A DNA stretch of 64,000 nt from Diplosphaera chodatii (Eukaryota > Chlorophyta > Trebouxiophyceae > Prasiolales > Stichococcaceae): positions 1,265,001 through 1,329,000 of the forward strand of contig JAALGY010000037.1 in the NCBI GenBank assembly GCA_032358165.1. Reading direction: 5' to 3'. Positions 45,301 to 56,700 of this stretch are shown here, piece after piece (the stretch's first letter is position 1; the number at the start of each line of letters is the position of its first letter). Under the pieces are notes generated by a model that had not been told where the DNA came from, did no database searches, and worked only from the letters and a program-made list of their open reading frames with translations. Position numbers and translations under genes: made by a program.

Positions 45301-48011
45301 ACATGCTGCCTCTGGCGATCCAGCCAGCAGCTTGTTATAAATCAGGCCGTCGCCCTGCTGATGCACAATTTTGGCCGTCTGAGATGTCCCGCCCAACCTC
45401 CTAACTGTCCATGGTTTATGAATCAACAGCTCTTGGCTGACGGAGCCTCTTGCACCTGCTGTATTCCCGGGCCGACATCCTCCATGCCATCGCCGCAGGT
45501 GGGCGCGCTGGCTCATCACCTGGCAGCTGGAGCTGCAGGACGGCAAGACGCGGCCCCGGGGGTCGCCCCCCCGGGACGTCTCCTTAGCGTCCCTCGCCGC
45601 CTGCCGCAGCGCGGCCTTCGCCGCGGCCGCGGGGTCGCCGGCGGCCCAGCACACCCCGAAGAACCCCGCTGCGGTGGCGGCGGCGGCGGCGGCGGCTGCT
45701 GGATCGGGTCATGCGGCGGAGGCGGCCGCCCCGGCCTGCACCTTCCCGGAGCACCACCCCGACTGCAGGCGCGGCTGCAGCTTGCTATGCCTCCTGGTGT
45801 TGTGCTGGCTGCGCAGTGCCCAGGTCCCCAGCAGTGCGCTGTTCGTGCAGCCCGCAGCTGTCGTGGCGACCCAGAGCTGACAAAGGGGTCGACCTCGCGT
45901 GCATAGCCTGGTGCTGGTGCTTCTGGCGTAGTTCCGTCGCTGGAGTGCTGATTGTCCCTGACCTTGGTTCACCCCCCTGCAGATTCGCGCGCTACGTGGC
46001 CAGCGAGCGGTTCGCGCCGCAGGGCGCCCCCGCCCACCTGGCGTCGCCCACCTACATCGTGCTGCTGGACCGCACCGGAGCGGCGGCGGCGGCAGCGGCT
46101 GCAGCGGCGCTGGGAGGCAACGCCGAAGCCCCGCTGCCCAGCATTGAGGAGGTACGGCCCCTGGGCAACACTCAGCAGCTGCTGAGAGATGGCGCCTCTG
46201 TTGATGTGACCTTGCTTGGCTTGGCTGGGCTTGACCGCTGCATTGGCACGCTGGCCGGCGCAGCAGTCGGTACCGTGCTGGGCAAGAGCTGCAGACGCGG
46301 TCAGACCCGGTTGCAGCTCTTGCCCCCTCCAGGGCCGCCTGCTGCGCCAGCACGCCCTGCTGTTGGACATGTTGAACCCAAGTGCTGCTGTATCAACATT
46401 ATGACATGCTGTGCACACGACTGCATAACATCTAGCATGCACCGTTCAGTACGTGGCAGAGGTCATCGTGGTGTTGGTTGTCACCCAACACGATCATAAG
46501 CTGCTTTCATGCCTCGAGCAGGTGCCTGCGGGGACGACGGTGGCGGCGCTGCTGTCGGGCGCCAGCCCCAAGCTGGCGCGGCTCTCCGGCAACAGCGTGC
46601 GGGTGCTGGTCAATGGCGAGGTGGCGGCCGACCCATCGCAGCTGCTCACCCACGGCGACCAGGTGTGGCCGCCTGTCATGGGTTTAGGGGGTAGGGTTTA
46701 CGGGGCGCGCTATGGTGCAGTAGCCTGCTGGGTTCCCGACAGTCGGCAGTGTGCACCTGGACTTTACCAACTGCTTCTGTGTGCAGCAGAGCCCCGACTG
46801 GGCGCACCTTGGTACAACTTGCATCTGGTGTGTGGCATTGGCTGCAGCGGCCGCCGACCGTGTGCACCATCGCTGCAGGTGGCCATCTTTGATGTCGCCC
46901 AGCCGCAGCGGGCGACCGGCAACGTGCTGCCCTTCAAGCGGGCGGCGTCAGCTCCAGGCGCAGCAGCCGTGGCAGTGGGCACCTCCCCTGCACCGGTTCA
47001 GGTTGCGGAGCAGCCTTCAGCGCAGGCCTCGGCCTTCAGTGCGGCCAAGCCGCCTGGCAGCCCCAGCCGCGCCATTCCCTCCTTGGGGCCCCGCCCCGCC
47101 TTCCTGCAGGTGCCTGTGCAAGCTTGGAAGAAGTGCACATCAGCATCATGCACATGCATAGCAGGTCCACTGCAGCAGCTGCATGGAAGCCCTACTTGAA
47201 CAGCTTCAATGTGAACAGTCATGGCCCTGGCGGTGCTCTGCCAGGTTCAGCATCTTTGCACGGCATCTGCAGCCGCCCCTGCAGAACACGAGATGCTGAC
47301 ACTGGTCCGCACCGACCCCGACGCAGGCCTCCACGCGCGCCATGTCTGGCGACTACAGCGGCCCGCAGATCGGCTTTGACGACGCCCAGCCCGTCCGCGA
47401 TGACGCGCTGCCGGCGGGCTCGCCAGCGGATGAGAGCGCGGAGCAGCGCGCCGAGCGGTTCGCCGCGCAACGCTCCCTGCTGGACCGCGCCTTCAGCAGG
47501 TGCGTGTGCTTCTCTCGCGCAAAAAGGCGTGTAAGCGATGTGCAGCGTGCTTCTGCGTGATTGCAACCAGCTGTCAGGTGTGGCGCTTCTGCTGCATGGA
47601 CGAATGCTGGTGCGTTGATAAGCTGGGGTGCAGCTCATCACCATGAGCTGCACCCCAGCTTATCACCGCTGACAGGTCGTCGCACTGCACTCGCCCCTGG
47701 ATGCGATCATAGCCGATATGAGACGGTGGCTTGCTGACTCACAAACCAGGGTGCACTTGCCCCTGGTTTAGGCAGCGAGCACGGTCTCCTATCGGTCTGT
47801 GCCCGTGTTCGTGGCAGCAGCTGGCTCCACAGACACTCTAGTCCATTCGGTTGGCGATGCTGTAGGGAGTGCTGATTCCAGTCCTCAGACGCCTTGGCTG
47901 CCCCGCAGGTCTGCGTCCGAGCGGCTGGAGACGCTGGTCGCCCGCCCGGCGTGGCTGCCGCCCGATGCGCGGCGCCGCCCCCAGCGCGCCGCGGAGCCGC
48001 AGCCGGTGTAG
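42394..48011 (+). CDS. RSH: RelA/SpoT homolog, (p)ppGpp synthetase with eroded hydrolase domain
   Basis: Eleven exons join in phase (916 residues): 42394-42885, 43251-43367, 43523-43934, 44227-44345, 44664-45187, 45499-45768, 45983-46151, 46522-46662, 46879-47109, 47327-47499, 47909-48011. An N-terminal Ser/Arg/Pro-rich stretch of about 190 residues looks like a plastid transit region. The HD region keeps LLHDTLDAS but lacks the second acidic pair, and the usual LADRLHN is LAARLAR, so (p)ppGpp hydrolysis is probably lost. The synthetase region is intact: GRPKNLYGVHAKLQRKG, HDVRALRLIVTSKRDCY, FKDYIRTPKANGYQSLHT, EVQIRTAKMHYIAEFGVAAH. A TGS-like domain follows (VPAGTTVAALLSGA, VRVLVNGEVA). No EF hands were seen. 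The product would make the stringent-response alarmone, likely in the plastid. The 45768/45983 junction uses a GC donor. Confidence 0.93.
47616..47665. repeat. Perfect 23-bp inverted repeat (hairpin) in an RSH intron
   Basis: Arms 47616-47638 and 47643-47665 are exact reverse complements around a 4-nt loop (CACC). The structure lies in the last intron of the RSH gene. Confidence 0.95.
47743..47769. repeat. Second inverted repeat in the same RSH intron
   Basis: AAACCAGGG (47743-47751) and CCCTGGTTT (47761-47769) are perfect 9-bp arms with a 9-nt loop. Confidence 0.85.
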
Positions 48012-49055
48012 GGAGCAGGAAGCAGGAGAGAGAGGCCCTGGTCGCGTAGGAGTCTGTTTGGCGGGGCAGCACAGGGGGGAAAACACATGGCAGTGTCAGT
48101 TAGCCAACGGGATGATGGCACTCGGCGTGCATCACGGCAGAGCCTCAGATACGGGCCGACAAGGCTGCAATGGTGCAGTGACACGTGCAGCCTTGCAGCG
48201 GCAAATGATGGGGAGCTGCTGTGCGCAGCGCCAGAGCTCAGCACAGGAGCCAGGCCAGGAGACAATAAAGGCTGCATGCAGCAATGCGGGGCAGCATGTA
48301 CAACACTGGCCACAGGGCCGAGATGTACCTACAGGGTTACTTCCCTCTTAGTGCGACCTGAGCGCTGAACAATGGCACTTCTTGTACCGTGAGCTGTACG
48401 GTGAGTGGAGTGATGAATATCAGCAGTTGGGGGGGTGGCGCACATGTGACGAGCACCGTAGGCGCAGGACAGCTTTGACAGCACTGCCTCGCATGCTGTT
48501 GTGGCCAACATTGCGAGGCAGTACAGGTCTACAGGATAGGTCCCAGTGTGATGGGTGGATTCGTCATGGTGAAGAGATGTGCTTCCAGCATGGGGATGCC
48601 CAGTGGCTTGTAGGGCTGATACGCGCGCCGGTGCCTGTTCAGCAGTTTGATTGCGGTTGCGCTCTAGGGCAGATGCGGCTTTCATGCTAGGAGCAACACC
48701 CAGGAAGGGCAGTGATGTATGAGTGCAGATCATAACTCGGGGGTTTCATCCTTGCCAGGCAGATACATCGTGGTTTCGTGTTTGGTTTGCACGTCTGCTT
48801 GAAACCGTGCCATGTAACAACAGTGTTGACGATGAACCCTAATTGTATGCTTGCCCTCTGGCTGCATGTCAGATGCCAGCAGTTGCTCAATCATACATGC
48901 GCTTCAACCCTCAAGTTGAGGCCATGCCTGTTGGTGCATGCCGCGCGAGTGTATAAGAACACACCCGCCCCCACTTCGATGTGCCAATGCCCTCCTAAGA
49001 GTTGACTCACGACTCACAGCCGGTGCCACGCCATGTCAAGCGTACTTTAGCCACG
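48012..49055. other. Convergent intergenic region, no gene seen
   Basis: About 1 kb between the stops of the RSH gene and the methyltransferase gene. Frames up to about 100 codons exist, but none has splice signals, motifs or convincing composition. Confidence 0.5.
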
Positions 49056-52024
49056 TTACAGTCGGGACTCGGCCAGCTGCTTGCGATACTGCGCCAGCAA
49101 CTCGGGTATCACCTGCGGCATAGCAAAACAATTGTGCTCGAGCTTTGTGGCGCATCCGCAGACCATCGATCCTGATTCCCACCTGTCGCTCGTCACTGGA
49201 ATAGCAAAAGTCCTGTGCAGTGACACTGTTCAACACGAAGTCCAGGGTGTTGTTGATACATCCCTCGCTGGTGAATTATATGAATATAACCACCTTGCCG
49301 TCCTGCAGCCGGGCTCCAATGGGCATGAGGAAGCTGCCGGCCTTGATCTCATGCGCCAGTGGATGCGGCCCTTTTTCCTGAAGAGCGGCCAACACGAGTC
49401 TGACACATGTGGCCACACCACGTCTCTGTTCCTGACGCGAACTGTTTGGTGCCATGCGGCAGACACATATTGCACACACATTACCTGGGAGCGGTGCTAC
49501 GCAACAGACGTGTAACGAGTGTGCATGTGACACGTGGCTGCCATGCCCAGCAGGAGATATCTTGAGTCTCTTTTGGGCTGAAGTGCAGTAGCGCTTCAAG
49601 CTGCTGGTGCGCGTCTCACCAGCACCACCATCTGGTCGTAGAACGCTGCCGACAGCGCCGAGCCCCTCCGCTTCAGGGGGTCGAAGTCGGGGTGCGCCGT
49701 CTGGTTCACGTAGTGCCTGCAGCTCGGAGCGGCAACAAGATGTGACGTGTGCACGCCGGGCAGGCAGCTGACAGTGTTCTGCCTGCGCACACACCTGCAG
49801 CGTTGACAAGCAGGCCATGACCAGGCAGGCCCATGCATGTCCGGTGCGCAGACAGACATCTGCGCACTTCGAGCAAGCAACCAAACACCCTCTTTGCAGG
49901 CGCTTCCACACTTGCGTGAGGTCGCGCACCCGTTCAGGGTGTCGGCAAACTGCTTGGCGTACTCCAGCCAGGTGCCCGGCCGCCTGTAGCCGCCGCCATA
50001 GCGGGGGCCCGACTGCGTTGCTGCCGCTGCTGGGGCTTTGCTGTAGTCCACTGCCTCAACTGTGTCCTGTACTCATATATGGCGGTCAACATGAAGGTCA
50101 GGGAGGTGCCAGACTCAGCACTGAGGGTGTCGAAGGTGTGTGGGGCTGCGTCTTGCACTGCTGCAGAGTGTGGCGATGCAGGCGCTGTGCTCTTGTCCGC
50201 TCCTGCAGCGCTGCACTTTCACTCAGGCGTGCACAGCGGCCGCTGCCAAAAGTGCACGGGGCATAGCCACGCGCACCATGCTGGTGGAGGTGTCTTCACA
50301 GATGTAGACGCCGCCGTCCTTCAGCAGCGGCCACGCCTCCTCGTATGTGACGATCTGCAGAGTTTATTCGGCCGTGACAAGCTCATGCACAGCTGCCGTG
50401 GTCCCAGTCAATGGTGATCCAGGCCTGTCAGCTGCTGGGTCTACACTGGCCTCTGCTGTCAGCGCTCACAGCCAGCATCCGAGTTAAGCAGACGACTGTG
50501 TCATGGCCCACCTGCTGCTGCATCTCATGGCCACCTGCAGACCCGTGGCTATTGTCACCCGATGGTAAATGCTATGCCGCTTATGCTATGCAACGTGCCG
50601 TATGCAATGCATGTATCAAATTTCTATAGTGTGGACGGCCTCATGCAACTGCTGTCATTGCAGCACTGTGGTATGCACCGTCATCCAGTATGATGTCGAA
50701 GGTGACGTTTGCAGCAGCCAGCTGCTGCCGGAAGCTGCTCCAGAACTCGCGGCTGCCCTGGTCGCCCAATACAATATGGACCCCTGGCGGATCGTGGAAC
50801 AGCTCCTGCGGAACCAACAAACGCTTTCAAGTAAGGTTTTAACAAGCCATTGCACGCTCATGCATCATGACTTGATGTCTGCCGGCACAGCCTGTGCCTG
50901 CTGTCCTCGCAGCAAACAGATGGTTGGACACAACAGCCTAAGCCCCGCAGCGCTGACTTTGAGCACATTGTGATGCACTTCTTTACACACGAACACAGCG
51001 TCTGGCAACACCTGGCAGTATGGGTTGACGTCCAGGCCATAATACCTCACGCCGCTGCCGAAGTAGCTCCTCCACATGTTGATGGATCCACCAGACTGCA
51101 CGTGCCACAATGCATGCGTTGAACGAGGTCATGTCGGCGGCGGCCTCGGCTGCGTCACCATCGTCAGACCATCCACATGCATGGGTGTATGACGCAGTTG
51201 CTGACCTGCACCCCGATCTCAAGGATATTGACCGGTTGGCCCCTGAACCGCTGAAAGTACCTATGGAAGCAAGGTGTCTTTGCTGATCACCACCGGCATG
51301 TCAACCACTCTTCAGACCACCAACGGAACGCAACATCCTGCAGGCGTGGACGCGCTCATGCTTACATCATCACATTCAAAGTTTACCTGTGGTAAATTTC
51401 AAGGTATGGCGCCCACTTTCTGATGACAGGGCCCTTGCGCTGCGCCCGGAAGATGTCCCACAGCGGGTTGCCCTGTAGCGGCTCGACGATCCGCGGTGGC
51501 TGGAAGCAGCTGCACTCCCCGGCGCCTCCGCCGCCGCGTGCTGCGTGAGCCGAGGAGCTGCCGGCGGCAGCGGCTGCGGCCTTGCCGCTGCCGGCAAACC
51601 TGGGGCCGAGAGCTGCCTGTATGGCACTCCGGCCGTGGTCGGAAGCCGGCTGCATCGTCTGCATCCATTTGCTTGCGGCGGCCACCTGCAGGAATCCACC
51701 TGACCTTGCAGTTGCCTGACGGCAAAGTCGATGTCTAGATACCAGACTGCCACGCCTATTTGATCTGCACTGCACGCTGCAGGACAGCATCAACCAGCGC
51801 GGCAGGGCACTCGCGTCCCCATGCCGCACACCATGTAGGACACATCTGACCACGGCACTGTCTGGACGCCCTTCGCAGGTAGATTGGATTAGATGGTGGC
51901 ATCATGCGGCGATCGCCATCCAGGCTCTTGCATGCATGTCTGCGCCGCCGGTCCGTACCAGGAGCAGGGCTATGGTGGCGGCGGCGCACACACGCAGTGG
52001 CCCCGCGCTGCGGAGGGCGCGCAT
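49056..52024 (-). CDS. Membrane-anchored SAM-dependent methyltransferase (cephalosporin hydroxylase/rhamnosyl O-methyltransferase type)
   Basis: Eleven exons join in phase (364 residues): 51959-52024, 51387-51685, 51206-51260, 51012-51095, 50679-50805, 50512-50534, 50277-50354, 49930-50054, 49620-49716, 49294-49377, 49056-49112. The first exon (MRALRSAGPLRVC, then AAATIALLL) is a short signal anchor, so the catalytic part should face the lumen. The fold is plain: VNILEIGVQSGGS (SAM-binding motif I), YFGSGVRYYGLDVNPYC (acidic end of strand 2), VTFDIILDDGGHEMQQQ (DDGxH metal/active-site motif) and WPLLKDGGVYICEDTSTS. Relatives methylate sugar hydroxyls, which would suit cell-wall or glycoprotein glycans; that role is inference. 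A 23-nt microexon encodes GGHEMQQQ. The 50277/50054 junction uses a weak GAG acceptor and is the least certain. The gene is divergent from the GT2-like gene. Confidence 0.8.
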
Positions 52025-52890
52025 CTGGACAACCTATCTGTGCCTATCACGTTGCTTGTGAGATGAATGAGAAGCGTGTATCAGGCTGGAATGGGATCCT
52101 GCTTGCAGGCTGTCAGCAGAACCCGTTCACTGCAGCGGCGCAAGCTCCCGCAGATGGTCGTATCGGAGGCACCACAGCCTCAGGCATGTAGGCAAGACTA
52201 TGTGACATGCGTCGAGGCTGTGTGCTCCTGGAAAAGTGCCAAGAAATTGAGCTGCATGGGACTCGGGGGGTCCAAGACCAGCCACTGGGTTGTGGATTCG
52301 CAGCCAGTGACCGTCCCAGGACGAACTTGAGGATCCCCTTTCCATGCTATTGTGTATCTCATGGTGTGATCCATGCGTGTGATAAGCAACCTGCCAACGC
52401 GTTCGTAGCTTTAATACGGTTGCATGCAGCGACAGTCGTGCATACTACGTTGACTGCCGTACATACAGCAATACAAGCAGCAGCACCCCGGCATCTGCAG
52501 GACGCCTTTTCAGCCAAGCCGAAACGTATCGATGTCAGTGATGCAATGCGCGTGCTCACAGGCGCATTAAGGGCATGCCGTAGCAGCCGGGCCCACGCTA
52601 CCTGGTGACCTGTGGTCTCCATTATGTGACAGGCGGGTTAACCCTCTGCTGCTGACCGTCCAAACGTTTGCTCTGGTTCATCTTTCCTTATGGCGTATTG
52701 GAACCATGATGCCTGATCTGCCATCAAAGCAGGTCGCAAGGCGGTGACACTTGCAGCTGCTGGCAATGCGCACTGCTGGCGCGCATGCTGATGCCCAGCT
52801 ACACTGGATCTTGATCTGATATCCACCCTTCTCACGCTATCACATGCATCCATTCTGCTGTGCTCACCGCAGCAAAAGTCCTGCCAGGCC
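52025..52890. other. Divergent intergenic region, no gene seen
   Basis: Between the methyltransferase (minus) and the GT2-like gene (plus). No supported frame; likely contains both promoters. Confidence 0.45.
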
Positions 52891-55800
52891 ATGCTCAGCA
52901 TGCCGACCAGCCGCGCGCCGCTGTTACCCACCCTGGAGGGCCCACCAACCACGCCGCAGCCTGCCACAGGGGCTGCATCCCCGGGGAGCCAGTCTCCGCC
53001 GGGGAGCCCCTCCAACGGCCGCCGATCCCGCCTGGCGCCGCTTGCAGCGGCGCTGATGTGCGCCGCTGGCACCGCCGCCGCGCTCCTGCTGGTGCTGTGC
53101 CTGCCATCGCAGCGTGCCGCCACACTGGCATACTTTCGGCGAAGCACGGTGCGTTGCAGCATAGCCGTTGCATGCCTTCTGCATGCCCGCTGAGTAGGGC
53201 CACTTACAGCTGGTGGACATTGGAGCCTGCAACAGTGGGCGGGCATGCCATGCTGCAGCAGATCTTCCGCTGTGTACATTGGGAGGTTCTCGACTTGGTC
53301 ACTGCAGTTCGGAGTGAGTCACGCCGCGGCGCCGTTCATGGCCTCATCAGCAGCGGCGGGAGACCCAGGGCCAGCTGCTGTCGGCTTCCCGGCGTGCAAA
53401 GCAGAGGTGTGTCTGTATGCTTTGGGCCTCGAGGCTGATCTGCCCGGCCACAGGCAGGAGCCCTGACACGCTGAAGCAAGCCGACCGGACAACATCCCTG
53501 AAGTGTGGTGGTGCGTGAGACTCTGGGCGGAGTGGTGCCTGCAGGTTGCTCGCATCCTGACCGACATGGCGGCAGGGGACACGGCCCGCGGCTGGCGGGA
53601 GGGCGGGCAAAACATTCTAGCAGAGCAGCGGCGGCGCAGGTCTGCTGCTGTCAACAGCAACAGCAGCGGCGCAGGCAGCACGCCAGGCAGCGGGAAGCGG
53701 ACGGCGCTCGTGGCTGTGCCGACGGCCAACGTGTGGCCCAAGACGCAGCTGCTGCTGCACTCGCTGGCGGCAATCTCCGACAGCTTCCAGCTCCTGGTGC
53801 GCGCTGACTTTGGGACCTTCGATGCACCCCACGGCGTCTTCCGCCACATCAGCTCCCACTGTGTGTCAACATCCTCTCATGGAAGCGGCTAGGCGAGGGT
53901 GGATGGAACCGAATAATCATGGCAGGCCGGTGGCTGCAGGTGGTGGATGAGCTGAGCGACGATGGGACGCCAACGAGGCTGCAGCAGGCGGGCATCCACA
54001 TGCTGCAGCCGCCGCAGCGTCTGGGAGTCACCCACAACTGGAACATGGTGTGCTCCAGGATTTAGGGGTCAGGAAGGTTTGCAGCATGGTTCAAACTGTT
54101 GCACAGCCACTCTTCCGGTGTCCATGTGCAACCGCTGCTCTCAGGCTTTACCCAGAGCTGCTGCCGAGTGCCGAGCAAGCAGCATCACAATCGAAACAGT
54201 GCCTGCCATGCGCTCTGCACCAACCTGAGCTGCCGGGTTGGGCGGCGACTGCAGCACTTATGCTGTTGTGCTGTCTTGCGGCAGGCGTACCAGCACTGGC
54301 AGCAGAACACTGTTGCTGAGGCGCTGTTCATGATCAATAACGACGTCCTGGTGCCAGACGGGGTGCTGGACGCCATGGCCGCCGCTCTGACACTAGAGGG
54401 TGAGCGGCAGCTTGGCAGCGCTTGCGCGGGAACCTCCATTTGTGGCCCGTGCACAGATGCTCCAGCATGACATGTGCACATACGGTAAATGTGCACTGCT
54501 GTCAAACTGTGCACCCCTGCAGGCGGTGACTGCGACCTGGTGGGGCCCCTAAGCACGTCAGCGGGCCTGGGCAGCTGGCACGGCGTGGGGCTGGAGCCGC
54601 TGTTCGGCCTGCCGCCACACATGCGCCCCTTCGTCAGCAACCCCCTGAACTACCACCGCATACAGGTGGGCGCTGTTCACTGCCAGCGGCATAGACAGTT
54701 GCCTGCAGTGTTGGTCAGGCTGCATCGTCATGGTGACGGTCAAGCTTGTGAAAGTTTGCACCGCACATGCAACCAAGCTAGTGAATAGACGTTCGTACAT
54801 GTCGGCCCATCTCTGCACCGCATTTTTGCATGACATGCGAGAAGGCACCGGAGGCCGGATGCTGTACTTGCTGTGGCATGACCCTACGGCGCAGCAGATG
54901 CCAGCCTACGTGTGGTTTTCGGAAAATGCAGGCAGCGCTGGAGGTGGGGGGCTGCAGTGGGCGCGGCGGTGTGCACCTCATGTCCGACATCCAAGAGACC
55001 GTGCCTGGCATCTCAGGTGATGTTTGCCTCCCTCATTGCATGATGCTGTAACACTCTATGAACTCAACTTTGGCATGGCACTAGCTGCCAGGTAGCAGAG
55101 AGCAAAATATGCCACGGTGGCTGCTCTGAGCATGTTGCTGCGTGCAGGGTTCTTCTTCGGCATGCGGCGCAGCATCCGGCGCTTCGCCTTCCAGAACGAC
55201 ACCTTGCTGTGGGACCCAGCCAACCGCATCATTGGTCAGGTGTGGAATCATCCTCGTCTCCTTCAATACCAAATGAATGGACGCTGAAGCTCGCCTCAGG
55301 TGGTCTGTCCTTTGAGTTGGTCCAAGGTTACGCGGCATGCTCCACGCGCACAAATCTCAGCTGCACCAGCCTGCAGGTTGCCAGCTGAGGTGACAGCGGC
55401 GTCAGTGGTTGCTAGAATACTGCAGTATGTACACAGGACCCGCCCAAAATGCTGTATCTCACCCAGCATGTGCAACAGCGGCCATGACGAACACGACAAA
55501 TGGGCCCTGGACGTATTTGGGTTAAGAATGTACAGTCCTGGTATACGCAGGAAGGCGACCTGCATCACCGCGCTGTGGTGCAGCCCACAGCCGCTGGGCA
55601 GCCAGCCGCCAGATTCTGCCTACACACTGGTTCTTTCGTCTTCCACTATAAGGTGGCTGACGCCTTGGCCCAACTGCTGCCTACCAAATTTGCCTTTGCT
55701 GCTGCCCTAAAACTGGCAGTACTGTCGCAACCACAGCGACATATCATGCCACGGAACATGTGGTCATATGTTGCAGGGTAGCACAATCGACCCCAAGGTT

Positions 55801-55995
55801 GATCGCACCAAGTGGCAGATGCCAGCGGCTGGTGCAACTCCACTGCCGCAGCGGCCGTCAGCATTGGCAGCTGGTCAATTAGTTCAGCAGCCAACAGAAA
55901 AATGGGCAACGCAACCAGCATTATACGATTTTCAGGGCAACCTCGGCGCATTAGCAGAGCAGGTTGCGGCTGCGGCAAATATCAATGCACCATAG
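52891..55995 (+). CDS. Type II membrane glycosyltransferase, GT2-like
   Basis: Exons: 52891-53148, 53545-53796, 53940-54047, 54285-54399, 54523-54665, 54932-55016, 55148-55239, an unresolved region about 55465-55648, and 55777-55995. The ATG at 52891 (MLSMPTSRAP) precedes a single hydrophobic anchor (LCAAGTAAALLLVLCL region). The catalytic part follows the GT-A pattern: TALVAVPTANVWPKT, VVDELSDDGTPTRL, GVTHNWNM, ALFMINNDVLVPDGVLDAM (NND in the place of DxD), GISGFFFGMRRSI, GHDEHDKWALDVFGLRMY and TGSFVFHYKGSTI. GT2 enzymes of this kind transfer sugars such as rhamnose to glycans. The exon holding GHDEHDKW needs a phase my reading does not give, so a boundary is missed or an indel is present. 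The head-to-head pairing with a sugar-type methyltransferase hints at a shared glycan role. Confidence 0.72.
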
Positions 55996-56700
55996 AACCC
56001 TGCTCACGTCGCCTGTGCAGAAAGACAATGCAAGCTGTCCCGATAGCACGAGTTTTGCAATTAGCACGTGCCAGCCGGCAGTCACTGCCACAAAAAGTTA
56101 CCTTGATGCAAGGCTGTGCTGTAGGTCACATGCACGACATTGTAGCATGCAGTCGACCACCTAGCGGGGGTGTACACTCTGACTTGTAGGTGCTCATGTA
56201 CATTGAGCATGTTGAGGCAGCCCTTGATTGCGGAAGCCCTTGATTGCGGACTAGGCCGAGAGTCAAATCTGAGAATCGACGAGATTGTGGCAACACCATC
56301 CATAAATCACCTGTCTACCCTCCCTAGGCCGTAGTCATCTCGCAATCAACCTTTGCTGAGGAGTGCAAATCAGATCAGCAGGTCCGAGTGCTGATCATAC
56401 AATGGGCAAAGCCAGCACATGCATGATTTCAAATGCTCCAATGGTGCAATTCAAGCTGTGATGTGACGTCCATGACAACTCGGTATGTTTTCATTATTAG
56501 CACAGTCGCATCAAGTATCAACTTTGACGTCCCCCGCATCAATCAAGCACATGCAGAAAACCGCAAGCATGCAAACGTTCAAAACACTGCATTGCGCAAT
56601 GTGAACTGTTGCAATGCTGCAGCATTGCAGTGTTTAGTCCTTCGAAATGCTGTACTGAAACACCTTCAACAAAATGGACGCCACGCTGCTGCACATCAAT
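55996..56700. other. Convergent intergenic region with tandem repeat
   Basis: AT-rich 3' flanks of the GT2-like gene and the large glycoprotein gene. An identical 16-bp tandem pair lies at 56219-56250. No supported coding sequence. Confidence 0.5.
56219..56250. repeat. Tandem 16-bp duplication
   Basis: AGCCCTTGATTGCGGA is present twice head to tail without mismatch. Confidence 0.9.
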
